Assembly (NCBI GenBank): GCA_035628995.1
Contig: DASPIR010000023.1
Coordinates: 620,001-684,000, forward strand
DNA: 64,000 bases
From: Clostridia bacterium
Lineage (GTDB): Bacteria; Bacillota; Clostridia; Lutisporales; Lutisporaceae
Reading direction: 5' to 3'
The translations under genes were made by a program, and so were the position numbers. The notes beneath the pieces are model-generated. The model saw only the letters and a list, made by a program, of their open reading frames with translations. It was not told the origin of the DNA and did no database searches. This document shows positions 1 to 7,485 of the stretch, piece after piece (position 1 is the first letter of the stretch; every line of letters begins with the position of its first letter).

Positions 1-18
1 AGTCAGGCTAAAGTTCAT
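1..18 (-). CDS. Start of a gene leaving the window (5' fragment)
   Basis: An ATG at 18..16 is preceded on the minus strand by GAAGGAGGAAG at good spacing (GGAGG, 8 bases, ATG). It opens a frame reading M-N-F-S-L-T before the window ends. Six codons cannot identify a product. The strong Shine-Dalgarno sequence is the only support. Confidence 0.5.
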
Positions 19-240
19 AAATGCTTCCTCCTTCATTTCGGGACATGCAATTTCCCTTTTATAAAAACTTTTTATCAGCTATAAATAGTATTCTGAAGCA
101 ATAGCTTTCATTGTTAAATATTTAGCAATTATCGTGCCAGCTTTTACAGCAACGTCTATTATATTTCTTTGTCAAAATATTATCATGAATTTCAACGCCT
201 CAAAGCATCCTTGCGCCTATACAATAAAACCTGCAAAACG

Positions 241-273
241 ACAAAAAATGCAAGAGTGCCGGATAACCGGCAC
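241..273 (-). terminator. Intrinsic terminator downstream of the ornithine cyclodeaminase-like gene
   Basis: A perfect 7-bp stem (GTGCCGG / CCGGCAC, 256-273) with a 4-base loop is followed on the minus strand by a T-rich tract at 243-248. It lies about 150 bases after the stop of the minus-strand gene ending at 424. I see no gene between 19 and 423 apart from this signal. Confidence 0.7.
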
Positions 274-423
274 CGATTGATATATATTTAACATTTAATG
301 TAATTGTGTTCAGTCTACTTAATTTTTGCTAAGCTATCAAGCTGGCATTAGTAAAGCATTTTCAAGCTTTTTGACATGTGCAAAACTTTGGGCACTAATT
401 TTAGGCAGTCTTTTAAATTAATA

Positions 424-1434
424 TTAAACAACTTGCAGCAGCTGTTTTTCTTTTAGTTCTTTAACCAACAGGTTTAAAAACAACCCGACATCCGTAACTA
501 TTCCGGCAGCCTGACTGCTGCCTCTGTCGCTCAGCTTGGTCACAACCGCAGGATTTATATCTACACATACCATTTCTACACTTGCAGGAAGCATATTTCC
601 GGAAGCTATGCCATGCAGCATGCTGCCTAGTACTATTACTATGTCCGAGTTTATAAGATGCTTTGAATAAGCTTCCTGTGCCTTTATCATGTCTGTTATG
701 GTATCCGGCAGCGGTCCGTCATCCCTTAGGCTGCCTGCCAAAACAAACGGAATGCTGTGCTTAACACATTCATACATGATGCCCGAGTTTATTTCCCCTG
801 CATCTACTGCTCCTTTTATGCTTCCATACCTGTTCACCTGATTAATAGCCCTCATATGATTGCGGTAACCCTGCTGCACTGATCTGCCGGATTTCGCACA
901 TACTCCAAGGGAAGTTCCGTAAAGACTCTTTTCAATATCATGTACTGCAACAGCATTACCCGCAAGTATGCTCGAGACATACCCCTCCCGAATAAGCTCC
1001 CTAAGATATGCATCTCCTCCTGTATGTACCACAACAGGGCCTAATACAAGTATGACCTTCTTATTGTTATTGATAATGCTTTCTGCAAGCTCGCTAATAA
1101 TCAGCTCGTTTCTTCTCTCCGACGAAACACAATTGTTCATGAAACCAAAACTCTCCTTATCTCCGCCGTCCACCTGATCCAACACCCTAACTCCTGCATC
1201 TCCGCAGACCAGCCAATCTCCTTTTTTTATGTCACGCAGCTTCTTGCAGCATGCTCCACTCCCATTCACAACTATTATTGCATCCATCCTCTGGTTTTGA
1301 ACCGTTATCCAGCTTCCACCACTGAATATCATTGTAGTATGATTGGTTGTTGAGTAAAAATCATCGGGTACATATTTATCCATAATCGCTTCTTTAAGTA
1401 TTACCGAAGCTGTGTAATCATCATTATTCTTCAT
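424..1434 (-). CDS. TIGR00300-family protein (archaeal-type ornithine cyclodeaminase / LOR-SDH domain)
   Basis: 336 residues. The C-terminal two thirds carry the hallmark blocks of the TIGR00300 family: GPVVVHTGGDAYLRELI, LAGNAVAVHDIE, INSGIMYECVKH, FVLAGSLRDDGPLPD, and DINPAVVTKLSDRGSSQA followed by GIVTDVG. Known members include archaeal NAD-dependent ornithine cyclodeaminase (ornithine to proline plus ammonia) and the C-terminal part of cyanobacterial ArgZ/AgrE. The fold is an NAD-binding DHS-like Rossmann domain, so a cytoplasmic enzyme of arginine/ornithine/proline metabolism is expected. I chose ATG 1434 because TTGGAGGTA precedes it at ideal spacing; an in-frame extension to 1470 runs into the leader. 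The gene stands alone behind a T-box leader, so charging of a specific tRNA controls it. The family call is secure, the exact reaction inferred. Confidence 0.85.
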   Translation of the reverse strand: MKNNDDYTASVILKEAIMDKYVPDDFYSTTNHTTMIFSGGSWITVQNQRMDAIIVVNGSGACCKKLRDIKKGDWLVCGDAGVRVLDQVDGGDKESFGFMNNCVSSERRNELIISELAESIINNNKKVILVLGPVVVHTGGDAYLRELIREGYVSSILAGNAVAVHDIEKSLYGTSLGVCAKSGRSVQQGYRNHMRAINQVNRYGSIKGAVDAGEINSGIMYECVKHSIPFVLAGSLRDDGPLPDTITDMIKAQEAYSKHLINSDIVIVLGSMLHGIASGNMLPASVEMVCVDINPAVVTKLSDRGSSQAAGIVTDVGLFLNLLVKELKEKQLLQVV

Positions 1435-1471
1435 ATAAAATACCTCCAATATAAAAATATAAATCAGCAAA

Positions 1472-1735
1472 ATAAAAAACCTCCATCCCTAATAAAAGGG
1501 ACGAAGGCTATTCGCGGTACCACCCAATTTGAATATACATAAAAAACCCTCTCTAGAAAAGAGTTCAAATATATAATCCTCTTGAACGCCCATAACGCAG
1601 GTCTGCGGCAAGACTTTTCATCTGCAGCTTTAAGGGCGGGTTCAAGAAAAATAATCTCAGAAAACCTTTCAGCCGGTGAGTTTTCCTCTCTTTTAGAATC
1701 TTCTTCTCTACTGATCCTCTTCATCGCCGTAAAAT
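1472..1735 (-). promoter_or_regulatory. T-box leader, candidate proline specifier
   Basis: Read on the minus strand, the leader shows an AGTA motif in the lower part of stem I (near 1713), an apical stem (GAAAAC / GTTTTC) and a stem III (GTTCAA / TTGAAC). The invariant T-box TGGGTGGTACCGCG lies at about 1513-1526. A terminator (GTCCC, TTTTATTA, GGGAT, then TTTTTT) lies at 1475-1502. The start of the regulated gene is 40 bases downstream. By position in the specifier loop (TTGAA-NNN-GCCCTT) the specifier triplet is probably CCC (1640-1638), a proline codon; ACC (Thr) is the alternative register. T-box identity is secure. The specifier is my reading, not a folded structure. Confidence 0.88.
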
Positions 1736-1880
1736 GTAAATTTGTTTAATTCTACACTGACGGGAGAGTTATGTCAAGCATCATTTTTCCTAATTTTCAA
1801 ATTTTCAAATCCTTGCTATAATATAGTATTAGTAAATAGTAATTTAGTACATACTTGTAGAATAATGCGAAGTAGTAAAT

Positions 1881-2080
1881 GGGGAACGGGTACCACGGAT
1901 TTCCTTCGGAAAAACACTGAAACCCACTGAATACACGGTGAAAAATTCTCTGAAGTATTAGTAATAATCGATAATGAAGTAAGTATCAAAATTCTCTAGC
2001 ATTGCAATATATAATATTAAATAACCGTGTTATTCCGTAGGAATCCGTGGAACATCCGTGTGTTCAGTGGTTCCCGTTTC
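1881..2080. repeat. Dispersed MITE-like inverted-repeat element, copy A
   Basis: The left end (GGGAACGGGTA, then CACTGAAACCCACTGAAT and ACACGG) and the reverse complement of the right end (GAAACGGGAACCACTGAA, then CACACGG and CACGGATTCC) are related inverted termini around an AT-rich centre. Copy B at 58102-58210 shares both termini in the opposite orientation. No coding capacity is visible. It fills the divergent gap between the T-box leader and the DUF3810 gene. Confidence 0.7.
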
Positions 2081-2141
2081 TTCGGTTTCTTCGTCGCATC
2101 ATTTATTTATTGTGATTTTATATGGAAAGCTGGAACATAAA

Positions 2142-3254
2142 ATGAGAAACCAAATAATAATTAGAAAGCTTGCAATATCTTTACTACTTCCTTTAGGCAT
2201 GGTACTTATTTATATTTCTGCAAAAAGGCCAGACCTGGTTGAGAGACTCTACTCAGAAGAAGTGTATCCGCCTTTAGGCCGTATGCTCAGTAAAGTTACG
2301 GGCATACTTCCTTTTTCTGCTGCTGAGCTTATTTTCATACTTGTTCCTGCTGCTTTTATTGTTTATACCATAATTGTTCTGATAAAGTTTTTTTCTGGGC
2401 GAGCCAACAGCTTCATGCTGCTGATTGAATATGCAGTAAATATTCTACTTATAATCAGCATTGGGTTTTTCAGCTTTGTAGGCATATGGGGACTCAATTA
2501 TTACCGAATGCCCTTTGCAAGTATTGCAGGTCTTGAGGTCAGACCAGCTTCTGTCAAAGAGTTGGAGAGTTTGTGCCAGTCTCTTATTGAAAGGGCAAAT
2601 GCACTTAGAATCTCAGTTAGCACAGATTCAGTCGGCAACATGGATATACCTGGCAGCAGCCGTGATATTTTAAATAATTGCTATAAAGGTTATGAAGTGT
2701 TAGCCCCTAAATATCCGGCATTAGCAGGCAGCTACGGGAATCCGAAGCCAATTCTGCTTTCGGAATTGATGAATTATACCGGTATATGTGGCATATATTT
2801 TCCTTTTACCGGAGAAGCAAATGTGAATGTCTCAATACCCGATTCATCACTCCCCTCTTCGGCATCTCATGAGATGGCTCATCAGAGAGGCTTTTCCAGG
2901 GAGGATGAAGCCAACTATATTTCCTATCTGGCATGTACCGCCCACCCAGATGTGAACTTCAAATATTCCGGAATACTGCTGGCATTGGCAAACTCTATGA
3001 ACGCTCTTCATCAAAGCGATCCGGATTTATATTTAGAAATATCTAAGAATTACAGCAAAGAAGTCCTCCGAGACCTAAAAGCACTTAATGAGTTTTGGGA
3101 TAAGTACGAAGGGCCGGTGGAACGTACCTCAAACAGAATTAATAATACCTACCTTAAAGCCAATAATCAGAAGGATGGTGTCAAAAGCTACGGTAGGATG
3201 GTTGACCTGCTTATTGCAGAGCACAGGCAAACACATAAAGCCCACAGCTATTAA
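2142..3254 (+). CDS. DUF3810 family membrane protein with HExxH motif
   Basis: 370 residues. Three hydrophobic segments lie in the first 130 residues. A hydrophilic domain follows that carries HEMAH at residues 243-247, then QRGF and REDEANYISYLAC. This is the pattern of the DUF3810 family, whose HExxH and following acidic residue suggest a zinc metallopeptidase active site. Substrate and biological role are unknown. ATG 2142 is chosen over the upstream in-frame GTG/ATG codons because residues before it are encoded by the right end of repeat copy A and look non-coding; its Shine-Dalgarno (GGAA) is weak. The gene is monocistronic and ends in a strong hairpin. The protease function is inferred only from the motif. 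Confidence 0.8.
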   Translation: MRNQIIIRKLAISLLLPLGMVLIYISAKRPDLVERLYSEEVYPPLGRMLSKVTGILPFSAAELIFILVPAAFIVYTIIVLIKFFSGRANSFMLLIEYAVNILLIISIGFFSFVGIWGLNYYRMPFASIAGLEVRPASVKELESLCQSLIERANALRISVSTDSVGNMDIPGSSRDILNNCYKGYEVLAPKYPALAGSYGNPKPILLSELMNYTGICGIYFPFTGEANVNVSIPDSSLPSSASHEMAHQRGFSREDEANYISYLACTAHPDVNFKYSGILLALANSMNALHQSDPDLYLEISKNYSKEVLRDLKALNEFWDKYEGPVERTSNRINNTYLKANNQKDGVKSYGRMVDLLIAEHRQTHKAHSY

Positions 3255-3275
3255 GCAGTGGGCTTTATACATATT
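3237..3275. terminator. Bidirectional terminator between convergent genes
   Basis: AAAGCCCAC (3237-3245) pairs with GTGGGCTTT (3258-3266). The stem overlaps the end of the DUF3810 gene and faces the minus-strand gene ending at 3279, so it can serve both. Confidence 0.7.
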
Positions 3276-3278
3276 TTG

Positions 3279-3536
3279 TTATTGCAATTTAGTAGCATAC
3301 TCAAGTATTTTTTCCTTTTGATTAGTGTCCAAATGAGTCAAATCCGCATCAGATTTCAATCCAAGCTCACTTTCCACATAGTCTATGATTCTCTTCAGGT
3401 TCTGGGTGTTTATGCCTCCATACATATCCAGCAGAGCTTCCTTGAAGGTTTGAAAATCCTTATCATTGAATCTCGATGTCTCAAATAATACGTCCTCCAG
3501 CTGGTGCATATTCATATCATTCAATTCAATTCCCAT
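3279..3536 (-). CDS. Hypothetical protein, 85 aa
   Basis: A small acidic, probably all-helical cytoplasmic protein (MGIELNDMNMHQLEDVLFET..., ending KEKILEYATKLQ). I do not recognise a family. It has no membrane segment, Cys pair or repeat. ATG 3536 is preceded by AGGATAGGTGAAAGC, which fits it better than the in-frame GTG nine bases upstream. It lies alone between a bidirectional terminator and a repeat-bearing spacer of about 160 bases. The codon usage and a proper ribosome binding site make it a likely real gene. No function can be proposed. Confidence 0.6.
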   Translation of the reverse strand: MGIELNDMNMHQLEDVLFETSRFNDKDFQTFKEALLDMYGGINTQNLKRIIDYVESELGLKSDADLTHLDTNQKEKILEYATKLQ

Positions 3537-3599
3537 TGCTTTCACCTATCCTTACATAGTCTTTGACTTAAGGCTCAAGACACAGCCAGAACTTCGAAG

Positions 3600-3650
3600 C
3601 ACTTGTTCAAACCTCGAACCCCGCACCTCGAACCTCGTACCCACACTTAT
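3600..3650. repeat. GAACCTCG-type dispersed repeat
   Basis: CGAACCCCGCACCTCGAACC and CTCGTACCC occur here in the 160-base spacer after RarD. The same words recur at 7459-7483 and 16605-16630. It is strongly G-rich on the minus strand and lacks an open frame. All three copies lie downstream of a minus-strand gene. Confidence 0.6.
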
Positions 3651-3697
3651 TCTTGCCTGTTTATCAAAAACTATGTGATGCATCAGCTTTCTTTAGC

Positions 3698-4624
3698 TTA
3701 AGCAGCATTCTGTCTGCTAGCTCTTGAACCGCTCAATATCTTCATGTTTGAAAAGGAATATATAAGCAATCCTATCCAAATAAAGCCGAAACTCAATAAG
3801 TGGGTGCTGGTGAATTTCTCCCCATAGACGAATACTCCAAGAAAGAGGCTGATAGTCGGAGATATATATTGAAGAAACCCCATCGTTGAAAGCTTCACCC
3901 TTGCAGAACCCATAGCATACCAAAGCAGCGGAGTGGCAGTAGCAACCCCTGAAAAGAGCAATATTGCAAGGGTAGACAAGGAAACTGAATACAGTGCACT
4001 TTGTCCGCTGAAAAGCTTATAAAGTATATAGCCCAATGCCAGTGGCATCAGCGCTGTTGTCTCAAGCGCCATTCCTACCAAAGCCTCCGCTTTGAGAAGC
4101 TTCTTGAATAAGCCATATAGTGCAAAGGATGATGCAAGTAAGAGTGCAATCCAAGGAACTCTGCCATATTGTGTGGCTATAATAGTGACTCCCACAGCCG
4201 CAAAGCCTATAGATATATACTGAAAAACATTGAGCTTTTCTTTCAGCACTGACATTCCAAGCAGCACTACCATAAGGGGGTTTATATAGTAGCCCATACT
4301 CGACTCAAGAATATTGCCTGAGTTTACAGCCCATATATATGTACCCCAGTTAATCGTTATAAAGAATGCACATAAAAGTACGTTTCTTACGTTTTTCCTG
4401 TCCTTTAAGGTTTCCTTCAGTACTCCCATTCCATTTCTATATAGGAGTATTCCTCCTACAAATAGGAAGGACCAGAATATTCTATGAGCCAAAATCTCAT
4501 CTGCTGGTATTTCCTTCAGAAGCTTCCAGTACAGCGGAAGAAGTCCCCATGCGACAAAACCAATTGCTCCGTAAAATACACCAACTAAACCGTTTCTATC
4601 CTGTGCTTCGGTTTTCTTTTCCAT
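3698..4624 (-). CDS. rarD: RarD-type EamA-family permease
   Basis: 308 residues and about ten transmembrane helices in two EamA repeats (roughly 12-150 and 155-295). The opening GVFYGAIGFVAWGLLPLYWK and the HRIFWSFLF and NWGTYIWAV segments are typical of RarD (chloramphenicol-sensitive protein family) in the drug/metabolite transporter superfamily. It sits in the cytoplasmic membrane. The substrate is unknown; RarD was named for a drug-related phenotype, not a proven activity. The start follows AAAGGAGAAATTA. It lies 20 bases downstream of the PepD stop on the same strand, so the two may be co-transcribed. The family call is firm, the role open. Confidence 0.88.
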   Translation of the reverse strand: MEKKTEAQDRNGLVGVFYGAIGFVAWGLLPLYWKLLKEIPADEILAHRIFWSFLFVGGILLYRNGMGVLKETLKDRKNVRNVLLCAFFITINWGTYIWAVNSGNILESSMGYYINPLMVVLLGMSVLKEKLNVFQYISIGFAAVGVTIIATQYGRVPWIALLLASSFALYGLFKKLLKAEALVGMALETTALMPLALGYILYKLFSGQSALYSVSLSTLAILLFSGVATATPLLWYAMGSARVKLSTMGFLQYISPTISLFLGVFVYGEKFTSTHLLSFGFIWIGLLIYSFSNMKILSGSRASRQNAA

Positions 4625-4644
4625 TAATTTCTCCTTTATGAGGC

Positions 4645-6105
4645 TTATATATTCTTCATTTCCTTAAGTGCTTCCAATAGGAACTCCCATACCCTTTCAG
4701 TGGATTGTATGCTTAAATGCTCATTAGGAGTATGCACATCATACATGTTCGGTCCTAAGGATATTGCATCCAGTCCATTGATTTTATTCATGAAAACCCC
4801 GCACTCCAACCCTGCATGTATTGCAATTATCTCAGGCTCAGTCTGGTATTTTTCCTTATACACCTTGATAAACAAAGGTCTGAGCTTTGATTCGGGGTTG
4901 TACTCCCATTCAGGATATTCAGATTCCACCTTTACGCTGCCTCCCATAGAAGCCGCCAAAACTTCAACCTGACTAAAAGTATTTCTCTTCAGACTTTTTA
5001 CAGAGCTTCGTATCTCATTTACCAACCAAATCTCATTATCTTTTGTAGTCACAACGCCAAGGTTGGTGGAGCTCTCTACAAGCCCTGGTATTTCCATACT
5101 CATACTTTGAATGCCGTTGGGCAAAAGTACAATGGAGGATATAACCCTCTCTGCCATTTCTTTTGAAAAGACCTTCTCCACCTTATCATCAGCGTTTTCA
5201 AATCTTACATAAGAATCCGGGTCTGCCGCCCTCATTTCACCCCTGAATACAGACTCCAGTCCTTTTATTGCTGTTTCCAGCTTTAACTGGTTATCAGCCT
5301 TGGTGAGCAGCAGCACCTCTGCTTCCCTTGGTATCGCGTTGGATTTGAGACCTCCGTTGATTTCTGCTATATGTATTTCGCATTCCTTATTAATACTGTT
5401 TAGAAGCCTTCCCATTAGTTTGTTGGCATTTCCTCTGCCTTTGTCTATCTCCATTCCTGAGTGCCCGCCCTTGAGTCCTCCGATACTTAATCTATATACA
5501 GTCAGATTTTGAGGGGCTTTTTCCCACTTTATCGGAATAATCAGCTTTGCTTTCAAACCTCCTGCACTGCTGACCAATAGCCTTCCCTCTTCCTCAGAGT
5601 CCAAATTTATAAGCAGCTTGCCTTTGAGCTTTCCTGCATCTAAGGCTGGTGCTCCACTCATTGTATTTTCCTCATCGGAAGTGAACAGAACTTCAAGACT
5701 TGGATGTGGTATATCCTTTGACGCTAAGAGTACCAATGCGTAAGCTAGAGCAATTCCATTGTCGGCTCCCAGCGTAGTGCCTTGAGCATATATCATATCC
5801 TCAACAACCTTAAACTTTATCGGATCCCTATCAAAGTCATGAACTGTGCCTTTGTTCTTTTCACAAACCATATCCATATGTCCTTGGAGTATAACAGTAG
5901 GAGCATTTTCATACCCATGTGACGCAGGCTTTTTAATTATTATGTTTAAAGCATCGTCCTGAATAACCTCCAGACTATGTTTTCTGGCAAACTCGACCAT
6001 ATAGTCGCTTATTTGCTTTTCATTACCTGAACATCTCGGAATCGCAGATATTTCTTCAAAATATCTAAAAATCTCAGTGTACTTTGAATTCTTAAGTTTA
6101 TCCAT
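4645..6105 (-). CDS. pepD: Aminoacyl-histidine dipeptidase (M20 peptidase, PepD family)
   Basis: 486 residues, the normal length for PepD (Xaa-His dipeptidase, carnosinase type). It is a cytoplasmic dizinc metallopeptidase that releases amino acids from dipeptides with broad specificity. Zinc-site motifs are visible: HMDMVCEKN with H76 and D78, TLGADNGIA with bridging D115, catalytic E145 with zinc ligand E146 in FTSDEEN, D/E residues in INLDSEEEG, and the C-terminal HAGLECG. I start at ATG 6105, preceded by AGGAGAGGGTGTTAAC; the 39 upstream in-frame residues are not conserved-looking. It may share a transcript with rarD. It most likely supplies amino acids from peptides, in line with the oligopeptide-binding protein elsewhere in the window. 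Confidence 0.92.
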   Translation of the reverse strand: MDKLKNSKYTEIFRYFEEISAIPRCSGNEKQISDYMVEFARKHSLEVIQDDALNIIIKKPASHGYENAPTVILQGHMDMVCEKNKGTVHDFDRDPIKFKVVEDMIYAQGTTLGADNGIALAYALVLLASKDIPHPSLEVLFTSDEENTMSGAPALDAGKLKGKLLINLDSEEEGRLLVSSAGGLKAKLIIPIKWEKAPQNLTVYRLSIGGLKGGHSGMEIDKGRGNANKLMGRLLNSINKECEIHIAEINGGLKSNAIPREAEVLLLTKADNQLKLETAIKGLESVFRGEMRAADPDSYVRFENADDKVEKVFSKEMAERVISSIVLLPNGIQSMSMEIPGLVESSTNLGVVTTKDNEIWLVNEIRSSVKSLKRNTFSQVEVLAASMGGSVKVESEYPEWEYNPESKLRPLFIKVYKEKYQTEPEIIAIHAGLECGVFMNKINGLDAISLGPNMYDVHTPNEHLSIQSTERVWEFLLEALKEMKNI

Positions 6106-6243
6106 GTTAACACCCTCTCCTATTAACAAATTCCAATTATATATAGTATCTATTTCCATATTACCTACAAATATTATTATAGAGTTATATTCATATAAAA
6201 TCAATAAAGCCCTTATGTTCACTACAAAACTGTAGTGATATCA

Positions 6244-7374
6244 CTACGGCTTTAAAATTACCTTTATGCAATTATCCTTCTTCTCATCGAATATCTCATA
6301 TGCGTGCTCCCCCTGATCCAAGGAAAGCTTGTGGGTTATTATATCAGTTGCATCAAAGCTTCCGTCCTGTATCAGCTTAAGTATCCGCTCCACATAAGTA
6401 TGTGCGGGACATTGCCCCATCTTCAAGGTTATATTCCTTGCGAAAAAATCTCCCAATGGAAATGCATTGTACCTGGCCCCATACACACCTACAAGAGAAA
6501 CAGTGCCACCTTTCCGCACAGCCTGAGTTGCTATTTCGATGGCTGATTTGGAGCCACCCTGCAGCTTCAAGGCAGATTCCACCATCTCAACTACTGTCAT
6601 CTTGCCGTCCATTCCTACGCAGTCAATTACGACATCCGCTCCACCATGGGTTATTTCCTTTACATATTCTCCTGTATTGTCATAATCGTTAAAATTCAAT
6701 GCTTCAACTTTATTGTATTTCCTCGCATGCTCAAGCCTGTAATCTATATAATCAACAGCAATAACTCTTTCTGCGCCCATATACGCAGCCCATTTCTGCG
6801 TCAGCAGTCCCACAGGCCCACAGCCAAGCACTGCTACCGTGTCTCCTTTTTTGACTCCGCCTGTCTCTGCTCCCCAGTATGATGTAGGCAATATATCCGT
6901 AAGAAAAATCACCTGCTCATCTGTCAATTCTTCCGGCACCTTAAACGGGCCTACATTGGCGTAAGGCACTCTGAGATATTCCGCCTGACCTCCATCATAG
7001 CCCCCATAGGTCTTGCTGTAGCCGAATATGCCGCCTACCTCGCCGTTTGCATTGGAGTTGTCGCACTGGCTCCAGAGGTCATGCTCACAGAACCAGCAGT
7101 GCCCGCAGGAAATTGGGAAAGGCACTATTACTCTATCACCTTTCTTTACTCGGGTGACTTCCTTTCCTACTTCTTCCACAATGCCCATAGTCTCATGGCC
7201 CAATATGGACCCCTTGGGCATATTTGGAACCATTCCGTGAATCAAATGCAGATCAGAGCCGCATATAGCTGTGGATGTGACCTTTACTATTATATCATCA
7301 TCCTTCATTATCTCCGGATCTCCAACTTTTTTTACCTTAACATCCTTTACTCCTTGATACGTTATAGCTCTCAT
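6244..7374 (-). CDS. Zinc-dependent alcohol dehydrogenase (glutathione-independent formaldehyde dehydrogenase-like)
   Basis: 376 residues of the medium-chain dehydrogenase/reductase family. Catalytic zinc ligands C38 (ICGSD) and H60-E61 (GHE) and the four structural-zinc cysteines C90, C93, C96, C104 are all present. The nucleotide-binding GCGPVG lies at 184-189. The extended loop after residue 105 (GGIFGYSKTYGGYDGGQAEY) and PTSYWGAE resemble glutathione-independent formaldehyde dehydrogenases and related threonine/sorbitol-type enzymes. It is expected to oxidise or reduce an alcohol/aldehyde with NAD(P) in the cytoplasm; the real substrate cannot be read from sequence. It is separated from the hydrogenase-like gene by a repeat-filled 111-base spacer, so probably transcribed separately. 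The start follows AGGAGGTACAAT. Confidence 0.9.
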   Translation of the reverse strand: MRAITYQGVKDVKVKKVGDPEIMKDDDIIVKVTSTAICGSDLHLIHGMVPNMPKGSILGHETMGIVEEVGKEVTRVKKGDRVIVPFPISCGHCWFCEHDLWSQCDNSNANGEVGGIFGYSKTYGGYDGGQAEYLRVPYANVGPFKVPEELTDEQVIFLTDILPTSYWGAETGGVKKGDTVAVLGCGPVGLLTQKWAAYMGAERVIAVDYIDYRLEHARKYNKVEALNFNDYDNTGEYVKEITHGGADVVIDCVGMDGKMTVVEMVESALKLQGGSKSAIEIATQAVRKGGTVSLVGVYGARYNAFPLGDFFARNITLKMGQCPAHTYVERILKLIQDGSFDATDIITHKLSLDQGEHAYEIFDEKKDNCIKVILKP

Positions 7375-7400
7375 ATTGTACCTCCTGAATATTCAGTCTC

Positions 7401-7483
7401 ACGCAAAAGGCGAACACTGTTCGCCCCTACTACAGAACGCATGCAATGCGTTCCCTACACCCCGAACCTCGCACCTCGAACCA
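7401..7483. repeat. Two REP-like palindromes plus GAACCTCG repeat
   Basis: GGCGAAC-ACT-GTTCGCC (7409-7425) and GAACGCAT-GCA-ATGCGTTC (7435-7453) are each followed directly by CCTAC, so on the minus strand each palindrome is preceded by GTAGG. Next come CCGAACCTCGCACCTCGAACC words, ending two bases from the hydrogenase stop codon. The arms differ between copies but the CCTAC flank is constant. Confidence 0.75.
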
Positions 7484-7485
7484 GT

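Noticed and set aside
1464-1724. 86-codon minus-strand open frame
   Set aside because: It is the T-box leader read as protein; structural RNA signals explain the sequence.
2058-2141. N-terminal extension of the DUF3810 protein
   Set aside because: These codons lie in or next to repeat copy A and precede the membrane domain without family support.
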